Source of the DNA: Limnohabitans sp. Rim8
GTDB lineage: Bacteria; Pseudomonadota; Gammaproteobacteria; Burkholderiales; Burkholderiaceae_C
DNA: 64,000 nucleotides
NCBI RefSeq assembly: GCF_945901735.1
Contig: NZ_CAMDLM010000005.1
Span: 1 to 64,000 of the forward strand
Direction of reading: 5' to 3'
The notes beneath the pieces were generated by a model that saw only the letters and a list, made by a program, of their open reading frames with translations, did no database searches and had not been told where the DNA came from. Position numbers and translations under genes: made by a program. Positions 38,321-46,315 of this stretch are shown in pieces (the first letter of the stretch is position 1; every line of letters begins with the position of its first letter).

Positions 38321-39490
38321 CTACCGACCCAGGGCTTTGCGCCAGCTGGCTTGAAGCCGCGCGAGTTTGCTGGCGGATTCTGGGTCTTGGCCTGCGTTGC
38401 GCAGGGCCTGGCGGATGAAGACGAACAAAAGCAGAGCAAAGCCCGCGGCCAAAGTGGCGATGATCGCGATCAGGGCTTTTTTGGGTTTGGATTTGCGCTC
38501 GGGCGGCTGTGCGGCGTCGAGCACCTGGATGACGGCGCCTTCGCGCGATTCGTCGACCTTGGCCATCTCAAACTGGCGGGCAAAGAGTTCAAACAAGGTT
38601 TCTTGGTATTTGAATTCGCGGAACTTGGCGACATAGTCGCCCTGCCCTGCTGCGGTGGCGGGTTCGTCTTTTTCTTGTTTGGCCAATTGGGCGCGCAGGC
38701 TGGCCAGCTCGGTCATGGCTTGCTTGAAGTCGGGCGCGGTGTCGGCCAAATAGCCGCGCATGGCGCCCACTTTGACTTCTTGGGCCGTGACTTGGGCCTT
38801 GAGGCCCGCCACGGCAACCAATGCCGAAGTGGGGTTGGACTTGAGGACGCTGCTGCTGACACCGGTGGCGCGCAGGGCTTGTTCTGCCTCGGTTAATTTT
38901 TCTTTGACTTGGAACAGTTGCTTTTCAAAGAACATGCGGCGTTGCTGCGCCTCGGTCACGGCCAGTTTGGCCAGCAGTTTTTGCAGCTCTTCGACATAGC
39001 CGTTGGCCAGTTCGGCGGCAAACTTCGGGTCTTTGTCGTCAATCTCAACGCTGATCAGGCCGTCTTTGCCACTGGATGCGCGTGTGCTGTCCGTCAGCGC
39101 TGTGCGGGTGTCGGTTTTGAATTTCGTTTCGTAGCGCTCTTGCAATTGAAAGCGCTCGATCAGCGCGTCTTGCACGCTGTTGCTTTTCATGAAGGCCAGA
39201 TATTGGTCAGCGGGGTTTTTCAGGCCCGCTGCGGCACCGGCCAAACCACCCAGCCCACCCAGGCTGGCCAGCATGCTGGCGGCAGCGCTTTGTTGCTGCT
39301 GGGGTGGCAAAAACTTGACGCTGGCGGTGTAGATGGGGGCCATGGCAAAGCTGATGCCCAAAGCGGCCAAGCCCACAACCAAGGGGCCCAGGATGAGCAA
39401 ACGCAAGTTGTCGACGATGGTTTGCAGCAGGTCGAGCAGGCTGATCTCGTCGTCTTCTGGTTCGCTGGGGATGTGGGTGTTGTCGGTCAT
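38321..39490 (-). CDS. Wzz-type polysaccharide chain-length regulator
   Basis: 389 residues. A short cytoplasmic N-terminus (ISLLDLLQTIVDNL) is followed by a transmembrane helix near 32-55, then a large periplasmic region with predicted coiled coils (around residues 165-300). A second helix (KKALIAIIATLAAGFALLLFVF) is preceded by a Pro-containing motif. This is the polysaccharide co-polymerase layout. Such proteins set chain length in Wzy-dependent pathways. No tyrosine-kinase domain is fused. It lies between the wza-like and transferase genes in one direction, though separated from the former by a palindrome and a hepT remnant. Confidence 0.9.
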   Translation of the reverse strand: MTDNTHIPSEPEDDEISLLDLLQTIVDNLRLLILGPLVVGLAALGISFAMAPIYTASVKFLPPQQQQSAAASMLASLGGLGGLAGAAAGLKNPADQYLAFMKSNSVQDALIERFQLQERYETKFKTDTRTALTDSTRASSGKDGLISVEIDDKDPKFAAELANGYVEELQKLLAKLAVTEAQQRRMFFEKQLFQVKEKLTEAEQALRATGVSSSVLKSNPTSALVAVAGLKAQVTAQEVKVGAMRGYLADTAPDFKQAMTELASLRAQLAKQEKDEPATAAGQGDYVAKFREFKYQETLFELFARQFEMAKVDESREGAVIQVLDAAQPPERKSKPKKALIAIIATLAAGFALLLFVFIRQALRNAGQDPESASKLARLQASWRKALGR

Positions 39491-39508
39491 GCGGGGGGGG
39501 TGTGCAAT

Positions 39509-39594
39509 TGTCGGGGCTGAAGCCGCCGACCTACGGGGTCAATGGGTGGCGGGGGCGTTGTTCGTTTTGTAGGTCGGTGGCTTTAGCCCCGACA
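39509..39594. repeat. REP-like palindrome, copy 1
   Basis: Two arms of about 26 bases (from 39,509 TGTCGGGGCTGAAGCC and ending 39,594), matching at 24 of 26 positions, around a 34-base loop. The same arm core (GTAGGTCGG..GCTTCAG) occurs in the palindrome at 43,967-44,035. Confidence 0.8.
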
Positions 39595-39599
39595 TGGGG

Positions 39600-39866
39600 T
39601 CAATGCGCCATCAATCGTTGGGCTTCGGCCATCATTTTTTGGCCTGCATTCGCCAGGGCGGCAACGTGTTGGTGTCCCGCTTGAAGGGCGCTGGTCAGAA
39701 GCGCCAAGTTTTCGATGTATTCGTGCACCATTGGGTTGCGGAGTTTGCTTATGTCGAACCAGGTTTCGGCCGACTCGATCAAACCCAGACGTTCTGCTCG
39801 GTCAAAGTTGTGTAGGGCTGCACCGGGCTTTTCTGCCAAAACCAAGAGGAGTTGGGGCAAAAGGCA
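39600..39866 (-). pseudogene. HepT-like (HEPN) toxin C-terminal fragment
   Basis: The readable part, about 89 residues, begins LLPQLLLVLAEKPGAALHNF and contains AERLGLIESAETW and RNPMVHEYIEN. This carries the Arg-x4-His-x-Tyr RNase motif of HEPN/HepT proteins. The N-terminal part of the domain is absent: immediately upstream the frame meets a stop codon at 39,870-39,872, and no ATG precedes the similarity. No MntA-type antitoxin gene is nearby. A TTG at 39860 could give an 86-residue product. I call it a remnant. Confidence 0.65.
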
Positions 39867-39922
39867 GTGCTATTGCTGGTGTCGATTTGGGCGGGGGTCA
39901 GGCGCATGGCGGGTGGGGTGCG

Positions 39923-42280
39923 TCAGTTGCGCAGGGTTTTGAAGGCGGCGGCGCCAATGCCAAACTGGTAAAGGATGGCGGTCCAGTCTTTGGCGCCTTG
40001 GATGAACTGGGTGTAGGCGGTGCGGCGGTCCAGCACCTCGGGGATGAAGATGGAGTCGCCCGGTTGCAGACGGGTGCCCATGAAGCCCGTGTTGCCCAAG
40101 CCGAGCCAGCTGCGCTGGGCGCGGTTGGCCAGCACGGTGCCGTCGCTGCGGATGAGCATGGCCGCTTGCAGGTCGGCTTCGCGGGTGGGGCCGGCTTTGT
40201 CGATGTAGTCGCCCACGGTCGCCGTGTCGCGGTGGATGAAAGAGTTCTCGGCAAGCACAGCGCCAAACACGGCCACAAAGCTGGGCTTGCTGGGCACGGT
40301 GATGCTGTCGCCGTCTTGCAGAGCCAGGGGGGGCAGCTCGGGGCGGTTGACGTCCATCTCCAGGGCGATGCGGCCGCTGGCTTTCAGGCCGCGCAGGCGC
40401 TCGAGCATCATGCGTTGTCCGGCCAGTTGGGCTTGCACACTGGCCCCCTTTTCTTGGTCGTAGACGTTTTGCAGGGACGTGGCGGTCTCGGCGGTGATTT
40501 GCGCTTCCATGCGGCGAACGGCTTGGTTGAGGTTGTCTTGCTGCTGGACGCGGGTGCTTTCGCGGCTGAAGACGGTGCCGTACAGGTATGCATCGCGGCT
40601 CAGGCCGCCCGCACGCTGCAGCAGTTGGGGCAGTGTTTCGCCGGGGCTGAGTTGGTAGATGCCGGGCACTTTGACTTCGCCGCCCAGGCGCACAAACTGG
40701 GTGCGCTTTTCCAGCGGCACGGGGATGTCGTCCACACCAAAGATGGTGACCACGTCACCGGGCATGAGCTCGATGTTGTGGGCGAGGTCTTTGTCTTTGA
40801 TGGCCTTGCCCAAGTTGAAGGGGATCAGGATGGTTTTGACGGCTTTGGGGTCCAGGCGTTCGATGGAAGCGTAATCCCAGTTGATTTCGGTCAGCTGGGT
40901 TTTGACGTCGTTCACCACACGTTCACCCGTCACGCTGCGGCCGGTTTCGAACTGGACCGAGCTGTTTTTGCGGCTGTAATAGTCGGGCAAGATCAAGGCG
41001 GCGGCTTCGGGCACCAGGTCGGACACGCGCATGCCGGGTTTGAATGAATAACGCAGGGGCGATGCCACGTTGCCGCGCAGGGTGACGGCGTTGGCAAACT
41101 GGCTGCTGATTTTGAACAAGATGAGCAAGTCGCCGTCACGCACGGTGGATTTCAGTCCGGCGGCGTCCAAGGTGCGTTCTTGCACTTCGCGGGGGGTTTT
41201 GGCGTCTTGTTTGTTGACGCGCTCGAGCAGGGCTTTGTAAGGGGTGGTCAGGGTTTGCGATCCGGCGCTGTAGCTCAGCAGTTGGCCGACGCTTTCTTCG
41301 GCGCTGGCCAGCTCAAAAATGGCCGGGGTGTCGGTGGCGCCGGTGACGGCCACGCGAGGGCCTGCGGGGGGCACAACGATGACGTCGCCGGGCAACAAGC
41401 GGGCGTCGTCACTGGTCACGCCGGCGTGGATGAATTTGTACAGGTCGAGGGTGGTGACGGTTTTGCCGCCGCGCACCAGTTGCACAGCGCGCATGCTGCC
41501 GTTGGCGGCAGGCCCACCGCTTTCAAACAGGGCGCTGATCAGCGTTGACATACTGGACACGGTGTAGGCGCCGGGGTTGCGGGCCTGGCCAACCACAAAG
41601 ATTTGCATGGAGCGCAGGCGGCCCATGGTGGCACTGAGCTCGAAGTTGTTGAACACGCGGCTGACTTGCTTCTTCAGGTGCGCGTCAAGCCCGCTGGCGG
41701 GGGTGCCGGCCACGGTGATGGGGCCAACTTTGGGCACGGTGATTTGGCCGTTGCGGTCCACCGGCAGGCGCATGGCCACATCCACTGACCCCCAGATTTT
41801 GAGGTCGATTTCGTCACCTGGGCCCACCGCGTAGTTGGCGGGCACGGGCACGTCGGTCAGGCTGGGAAAGCGGCCACGGTCAAACAGGTTGTAGCCATAC
41901 AGCGGCAGGGCTCTGCCGGTGGCGTCTTGCACAAAGCGCTGAAACTGGGTTTGGGCCAAGGCAGGCGACGCGCCCAAATCGGCTGTGGTGTTTTGGCTTT
42001 GTGCGCCTGCCCCCACTTGGCCCGGCGTGCCCTGCAGTGCGGGTCGGCCACCCAGGCCTGGGATGCCCGTGCTGCCCATCCCACCGGCCAGGCCGGCTGC
42101 CGCTGCCGCTGCGCCGCCGCCCATGGCGGGGGCTTCTGCGACACCCAATGAGGGGGCTGCCAACGCAGGGGCCGCTGCCTGAAACTGCGCCTGCGATTGA
42201 AAGCTCAGGACCGCCATGCCGGCAAGCATCAAAGCGTTGAGCACGTGGCGGACGGTCAGCAATGGGGTCTTGTGCATCAT
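39923..42280 (-). CDS. Wza-type outer-membrane polysaccharide export protein with SLBB domains
   Basis: About 785 residues from the ATG pair at 42280/42277, which opens a signal peptide (LLTVRHVLNALMLAGMAVLS). The frame runs further upstream but overlaps another gene. After a Gly/Ala-rich linker comes the polysaccharide-export domain (YAVGPGDEIDLKIWGSVDV, about residue 150-240). Several SLBB-type repeats follow (VVGQARNPGAYTVSSMSTL; RLGGEVKVPGIYQLSPGETL; VFGAVLAENSFIH). It is larger than E. coli Wza (379 residues), like other multi-SLBB exporters. It should form the outer-membrane channel for the polysaccharide whose synthesis genes lie downstream. Confidence 0.9.
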   Translation of the reverse strand: MMHKTPLLTVRHVLNALMLAGMAVLSFQSQAQFQAAAPALAAPSLGVAEAPAMGGGAAAAAAGLAGGMGSTGIPGLGGRPALQGTPGQVGAGAQSQNTTADLGASPALAQTQFQRFVQDATGRALPLYGYNLFDRGRFPSLTDVPVPANYAVGPGDEIDLKIWGSVDVAMRLPVDRNGQITVPKVGPITVAGTPASGLDAHLKKQVSRVFNNFELSATMGRLRSMQIFVVGQARNPGAYTVSSMSTLISALFESGGPAANGSMRAVQLVRGGKTVTTLDLYKFIHAGVTSDDARLLPGDVIVVPPAGPRVAVTGATDTPAIFELASAEESVGQLLSYSAGSQTLTTPYKALLERVNKQDAKTPREVQERTLDAAGLKSTVRDGDLLILFKISSQFANAVTLRGNVASPLRYSFKPGMRVSDLVPEAAALILPDYYSRKNSSVQFETGRSVTGERVVNDVKTQLTEINWDYASIERLDPKAVKTILIPFNLGKAIKDKDLAHNIELMPGDVVTIFGVDDIPVPLEKRTQFVRLGGEVKVPGIYQLSPGETLPQLLQRAGGLSRDAYLYGTVFSRESTRVQQQDNLNQAVRRMEAQITAETATSLQNVYDQEKGASVQAQLAGQRMMLERLRGLKASGRIALEMDVNRPELPPLALQDGDSITVPSKPSFVAVFGAVLAENSFIHRDTATVGDYIDKAGPTREADLQAAMLIRSDGTVLANRAQRSWLGLGNTGFMGTRLQPGDSIFIPEVLDRRTAYTQFIQGAKDWTAILYQFGIGAAAFKTLRN

Positions 42281-42368
42281 GTGGAATAGAGGTCGTGGGC
42301 AGGTGCCGGGCAGGCTACCGCGATGTTTGCTGTCGAAAATGGACAAAACATCGTCAGGGAAAACCATG

Positions 42369-42405
42369 AAAAACGCCCTGACCCGCAAAAAAGCGGAGGG
42401 CGTTT
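42369..42405 (-). terminator. Terminator behind the YkgJ-type gene
   Basis: On the minus strand: outer stem ACGCCCT / AGGGCGT and inner stem CCGC / GCGG around a run of six T, followed by TTTT. It separates the Cys-cluster gene from the export locus. Confidence 0.7.
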
Positions 42406-42455
42406 GAAGATAAATAGTGTAACCGCATGTCGGTGACAAAGCAGTGAAGGGCTGC

Positions 42456-42860
42456 TCAGCGCGACTGCCCTTTGTGGCCATAAGGGCAGTGGTTGGGACG
42501 CGGCCCAATCTGGGGATGCAATCGGCAGGTGTTGGGGCGTTGGGCATACACCGTGCAGCGCCGGGTGTTCGCATCCAAAAACTGGCAGTCGCCACTGGCG
42601 CGGCGGGCCAAGCTGAAAATGCTGCTCTTGAAATTGAAGTGCTCGATCAGGCCGGCTTTGCTTAGGCGTTTGGCAATGTGTTTGGGGTCTTCGTGCTCGG
42701 CCTCAAACGGGTCGACCAAGCCCAGGCGCACCAAATCGGCCAACTTGACCTCCACCGGCATGGTGCAACAGTTGGCGGCGCAGGTGTCGCACAGCCCGGC
42801 TTTGTAGCGGGTCCAGGTTTCACAGCGGTCAACGTCAACAACGGCAATGGGGGATCTCAT
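42456..42860 (-). CDS. YkgJ-family cysteine-cluster protein
   Basis: 134 residues with Cys clusters GLCDTCAANCCTMPVEV and, later, CRLHPQIGPRPNHCP plus a Cys in TRRCTVYAQRP. This is the layout of the YkgJ (UPF0153) family, thought to bind zinc or an iron-sulfur cluster. It is cytoplasmic. No pathway is known, and neighbours on both sides are functionally unrelated. Confidence 0.85.
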   Translation of the reverse strand: MRSPIAVVDVDRCETWTRYKAGLCDTCAANCCTMPVEVKLADLVRLGLVDPFEAEHEDPKHIAKRLSKAGLIEHFNFKSSIFSLARRASGDCQFLDANTRRCTVYAQRPNTCRLHPQIGPRPNHCPYGHKGQSR

Positions 42861-42867
42861 GGGGCCT

Positions 42868-43161
42868 TCAGACCGAAGAAAACTGCAAAGGCACCACGCG
42901 GTTCATGTCCACGTTTTGGCGGGCGATCCACAGATCATGGGCATCTTGCAGGCTCAACCAACTCTCGGGCGTGCGGCCCAAAGCCTTCGACAAACGCAGC
43001 GCCATCTCAGGCGTGACCCGGCAGCTGCCTTTGAGAATGCGGCTCAGCGTGGACGGTGCCACATCCAGTTTTTCAGCCAGTTCACGGCCGGAAATCCCGT
43101 GCGGGTCAAGGTAAATGTCCTGAATGAACTCACCAGGATGAGGGGGGGTGTGCATGGCCAT
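42868..43161 (-). CDS. higA: HigA-type antitoxin / XRE transcriptional regulator, orphan
   Basis: 97 residues. It begins MAMHTPPHPGEFIQDIYLDP, the typical HigA opening, then a helix-turn-helix (SGRELAEKLDVAPSTLSRIL) and the family tail LGRTPESWLSLQDAHDLW. HigA normally neutralises HigB, a ribosome-dependent mRNA interferase, and represses the operon. Upstream only about 14 codons of higB remain, so this copy has no toxin partner here. It may still act as a repressor. Confidence 0.88.
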   Translation of the reverse strand: MAMHTPPHPGEFIQDIYLDPHGISGRELAEKLDVAPSTLSRILKGSCRVTPEMALRLSKALGRTPESWLSLQDAHDLWIARQNVDMNRVVPLQFSSV

Positions 43162-43176
43162 CAGTGACAGTCCTCG

Positions 43177-43230
43177 TTATCCAGTAGCCAACTGTTGACG
43201 CAAGCCTTTGTGGCGAAACGACTTTGTCGT
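43177..43230 (-). pseudogene. higB toxin remnant
   Basis: The frame directly upstream of higA reads KSFRHKGLRQQLATG and then a stop codon at 43,179-43,177. This matches the usual HigB N-terminus (IKSFRHKGL..LFETG), but with the ATG position changed to ACG and everything after about residue 16 missing. The antitoxin start follows 15 bases after the stop codon. Recognition is from memory of the family. Confidence 0.6.
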
Positions 43231-43311
43231 GGCTGGACTTTAGCAGGTTGCGCACCACGCAACAAAGCAGCTGCATACACCTTTGGGCAACCAGGCCAGT
43301 GAATCCAGGCT

Positions 43312-43926
43312 TCACGCAGCCTGCGCATGACCCCAGTAGTGAAAAGTCATGGGTCGTGGCCCAGCCAGGTAGGCCGATTGCGTGTGGGCAACAAAGCCTG
43401 CATCTTCTAGCAATGCGGGTATGTCTCGCCCCAACTGGCAACCGCCGGCCAGCGGACCCCACAACGGCTGCAAGCGGTCTTGCCAACGACGGACACCCTC
43501 ATCAGGTGCTCGGCCGTGCTCGCAAAACAAGAGCTTGCCGCCCGGCACCAGCACCCGGCGCATCTCGCGCAAGGCCTGCGCCGCATCGGGGATGCTGCAC
43601 AGGGTGTAGGTGCAGACCACGGTGTCAAAGCTGGCGTCTTCGGTGGGCAGTTGTTCGGCCGAGAGGCCCATCAGCTCTACGGTGATGCCCGCCTCGCGGC
43701 TGCGCTTTTGGGCCAGGTGGTGCATTTGCAGGGCCGGGTCCACGCCCACCAGGCGGGTGATGCGGGTGCGGTCATAAAAAGGCAGGTTAAGGCCGGTGCC
43801 CATGCCGATCTCCAGCACACGGCCTTGCGCTTGGGGCACCAGCTGGCGGCGCTGCGCCTGCACCATGGCCAGGCCGCAGGCAAAGTCAATCAGGTAAGGC
43901 AGGATGTGGCGGTCGTACGGGTTCAT
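43312..43926 (-). CDS. Class I SAM-dependent methyltransferase
   Basis: 204 residues. SAM-binding motif I is VLEIGMGTGLNLPFYD, the acidic loop VGVDPALQM, and motif IV SFDTVVCTYTLCSIPD, with LREMRRVLVPGGKLLFCEHG after it. It resembles small UbiE/METTL7-like enzymes. The substrate is unknown. It stands alone; the region between it and higA (43,231-43,311) holds no gene. Confidence 0.85.
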   Translation of the reverse strand: MNPYDRHILPYLIDFACGLAMVQAQRRQLVPQAQGRVLEIGMGTGLNLPFYDRTRITRLVGVDPALQMHHLAQKRSREAGITVELMGLSAEQLPTEDASFDTVVCTYTLCSIPDAAQALREMRRVLVPGGKLLFCEHGRAPDEGVRRWQDRLQPLWGPLAGGCQLGRDIPALLEDAGFVAHTQSAYLAGPRPMTFHYWGHAQAA

Positions 43927-43966
43927 GGTGGGTCATTCTGTCACGGCCCATCCTATGAAAAACAAA

Positions 43967-44035
43967 CGTCGGACCTGAAGGCGCCGACCTACAAATTCCG
44001 ACATCCCCCGCAGGTCGTGGCCTTCAGGTCCGACA
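43967..44035. repeat. REP-like palindrome, copy 2
   Basis: Arms of about 25 bases (43,968 GTCGGACCTGAAGG; right arm 44,010-44,035), matching at 22 of 25 positions around a short loop. Shares its core with 39,509-39,594. It lies between the methyltransferase start and the paaZ stop codon. Confidence 0.8.
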
Positions 44036-44059
44036 GCCATCCCTTCGCGCAGCGACGCA

Positions 44060-46105
44060 TCAGCCCTTCTTGGCCACCAGCGTCAAGATGTCGTAACTGG
44101 CCACCACCTCGCCCAACTGGTTGGTGACTTCCACGTCCCAGGCCACCACGCCTTGGCCCACGCCGTTGGCGTCTTTCTTTTGGCGGTCGATCTTGCGCTT
44201 GGCCGTCAGGCGCGCCTGGATGGTGTCGCCAATGCCCACAGGCTTCACAAAGCGCAGCGTGTCCAGGCCGTAGTTGGCCAGCACCGGGCCAGGTGCGGGC
44301 GAGACAAACAAGCCCGCCGCGGCCGACAACACAAAGTAGCCGTGCGCGATGCGTTTGCCAAAAGGCGAATCCTTGGCCGCAATCTCGTCGAAGTGCATAT
44401 AAAAGTAGTCGCCCGACAGGCCGCCAAAGGCCACGATGTCGGCCTCGCCCACGGTGCGGCGGTGGGTCAGCAGGCTTTCGCCAATCTGCAACTCTTCAAA
44501 GTAGCGGCGGAAGGGGTGGACCTCGGTCTCGATCAGCTTGGCACCGCGCATGTATTCGCCCGTGACGGCGGCGATCATGGTGGGACTGCCCTGCAGCGCA
44601 GTGCGTTGCATCAGGTGCTTGACGGCGCGGATGCCACCCAACTCTTCACCGCCGCCCGCGCGGCCGGGGCCACCGTGCTTGAGCTGGGGCAAGGGCGAGC
44701 CGTGGCCAGTGGATTCAACCGCCGATTCGCGGTCGAGGATGTGCAGGCGGCCATGCAGAGCGGCCGCCACCGGGATGATGCGGGCAGCGATGTGTGGGTC
44801 TTTGGTGACCAGCGTGCCCACCAAACTGCCCTGCCCGCGTGCGGCCAGTTGCAGGGCTTCGTCGATGCCGTCGTAAGGCATGAGTGTGCTCACCGGGCCA
44901 AAAGCCTCCACATCGTGCACGCTGTCGGTGTGCAAAGGTTTTTGGCACAGCAGCAGGGTGGGCTGGAAAAAAGCACCTTGTGTCACGCCCTCGCCCACCG
45001 GACTGAAACCAGCACCGCCGCCGAACACCAGTTCGGCGCTTTGGCGCAGCAGGGCCACACGCTCGGCCACGTCGGCCTGCTGCGCATGCGACGCCAAAGC
45101 CCCCATCTTCACGCCTTCTACCGACGGGTCGCCCACCACCACCTTGGCCAATCGGGCCTTGAGCTTTTCAACCACGGCGTCCAGGTGCTGGCGCGGCACG
45201 ATGGCGCGGCGAATCGCGGTGCACTTCTGGCCCGCTTTGACGGTCATCTCGCGGGCGACTTCTTTCACGAACAGATCAAACTCTTCGTCATCGGGCGTCA
45301 CGTCTGGCGCGAGGATGGCGCAGTTGAGCGAGTCGGCCTCGGCGTTGAAGGGGATGCTGTGCTTGACCAGATTGGGGTGCACACGCAGCATGGCGGCGGT
45401 GTCGGCCGAACCCGTGAAGGTCACCACATCCTGGCCGTTCAGCCGGTCCAGCAGGTCGCCGGTGGGGCCGATCACCAACTGCAAAGCGCCTGCGGGCAAA
45501 ATGCCCGATTGCGCCACCAAGCGCACCATGGCTTCGGTCAGGTAACTGGTGGACGAAGCGGGTTTGCCGATGCAAGGCATGCCCGCCAAAAAGCTGGGCG
45601 CGAACTTTTCCAAGAGGCCCCAGATGGGGAAGTTGAAGGCGTTGATGTGCACCGCGATGCCGCCGCGTGGCACCAAAATGTGTGTGCCCGCAAAGCCGCC
45701 TTTTTTACCCAGCGGGAAAGCTGGGCCTTCGTGGATCAGGTTGCCGCTGGGCAACTCGTAGCTGCCGATGCCAGCGTACGCAAACAAAGTGCCCGCACCG
45801 CCTTCGATGTCCACCCAACTGTCGGCGCGCGTGGCACCGGTGTGGGCCGAAATGGCGTAGAGCTGCTCTTTGTGCTCACCCAGGTACTTGGCCAAGGCTT
45901 TCAGGCGCTGGGCGCGCTCCTGAAAATCGAGCTTGAGCAAATTGGGCAGGCCCACGGTGCGGGCATGGTGCACCGCATCACCAAAATCGATGGCCTCGGC
46001 GTGGGTTTGGTAAAGCGTTTGGCCGTTGAGGGCGCTGCGCAGGTTTTGCGCGCCTTGCTGGCCAATCCATTGGCCACCGATGAAACTTTGCAGGACTTGG
46101 GACAT
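44060..46105 (-). CDS. paaZ: PaaZ: oxepin-CoA hydrolase / 3-oxo-5,6-dehydrosuberyl-CoA semialdehyde dehydrogenase
   Basis: 681 residues, the same length as E. coli PaaZ. Aldehyde dehydrogenase domain to about residue 510 with Glu in [13 protein letters not shown] and catalytic Cys in [13 protein letters not shown]-terminal MaoC-type (R)-hydratase domain (about 535-681) carries the Asp/His motif [10 protein letters not shown] and [13 protein letters not shown]. The enzyme opens the oxepin-CoA ring and oxidises the aldehyde in aerobic phenylacetate catabolism. The other paa genes are not in this window. It is divergent from the 3-hydroxybenzoate operon, with a 24-bp palindrome in its promoter region. 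Confidence 0.95.
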   Translation of the reverse strand: MSQVLQSFIGGQWIGQQGAQNLRSALNGQTLYQTHAEAIDFGDAVHHARTVGLPNLLKLDFQERAQRLKALAKYLGEHKEQLYAISAHTGATRADSWVDIEGGAGTLFAYAGIGSYELPSGNLIHEGPAFPLGKKGGFAGTHILVPRGGIAVHINAFNFPIWGLLEKFAPSFLAGMPCIGKPASSTSYLTEAMVRLVAQSGILPAGALQLVIGPTGDLLDRLNGQDVVTFTGSADTAAMLRVHPNLVKHSIPFNAEADSLNCAILAPDVTPDDEEFDLFVKEVAREMTVKAGQKCTAIRRAIVPRQHLDAVVEKLKARLAKVVVGDPSVEGVKMGALASHAQQADVAERVALLRQSAELVFGGGAGFSPVGEGVTQGAFFQPTLLLCQKPLHTDSVHDVEAFGPVSTLMPYDGIDEALQLAARGQGSLVGTLVTKDPHIAARIIPVAAALHGRLHILDRESAVESTGHGSPLPQLKHGGPGRAGGGEELGGIRAVKHLMQRTALQGSPTMIAAVTGEYMRGAKLIETEVHPFRRYFEELQIGESLLTHRRTVGEADIVAFGGLSGDYFYMHFDEIAAKDSPFGKRIAHGYFVLSAAAGLFVSPAPGPVLANYGLDTLRFVKPVGIGDTIQARLTAKRKIDRQKKDANGVGQGVVAWDVEVTNQLGEVVASYDILTLVAKKG

Positions 46106-46170
46106 GTGTGTGCTTTCCTTGAAGAGGTCAAAAACCCGGTGCCATGGCAAGCCCTTGTGCTGCCAATGCG

Positions 46171-46194
46171 TTAACCAACCGGGCGGTCGGTTAA
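46171..46194. promoter_or_regulatory. 24-bp TetR-type palindrome, candidate PaaR operator of paaZ
   Basis: Half-sites TTAACC(A)ACCG and CGGT(C)GGTTAA form a near-perfect 24-bp palindrome centred 77 bases upstream of the paaZ ATG. TetR-family PaaR of betaproteobacteria is known to control paaZ and to use ACCGACCGGTCGGT-like palindromes. The assignment to PaaR is inference; no paaR is in the window. Confidence 0.65.
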
Positions 46195-46255
46195 TTTTAG
46201 TCGCAATGACAGGGAGGGAATGGATCCCAAATGCAGACTGTCCGACTTGGGATTT

Positions 46256-46271
46256 GATAAGTATACTTATC
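46256..46271. promoter_or_regulatory. Perfect 16-bp palindrome, candidate operator of the 3-hydroxybenzoate operon
   Basis: GATAAGTATACTTATC is fully self-complementary and lies 45 bases before the ATG of the monooxygenase gene. Size and base composition fit a MarR-family site, and MarR regulators (MobR in Comamonas) control 3-hydroxybenzoate genes. No cognate regulator is proven. Confidence 0.55.
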
Positions 46272-46315
46272 GAATGACTCTTTTCTCTTCGTCTGTACCC
46301 ACACAAGGAACAACC

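Noticed and set aside
42281..42595. N-terminal extension of the Wza-like protein by about 105 residues
   Set aside because: It overlaps the terminator and 3' end of the YkgJ-type gene, and a proper signal peptide begins only at 42,280.
44153..46174. Plus-strand open frame of 673 codons
   Set aside because: Antisense to paaZ, which has complete ALDH and MaoC motifs. The antisense translation is His/Gln/Ala-rich without any motif.
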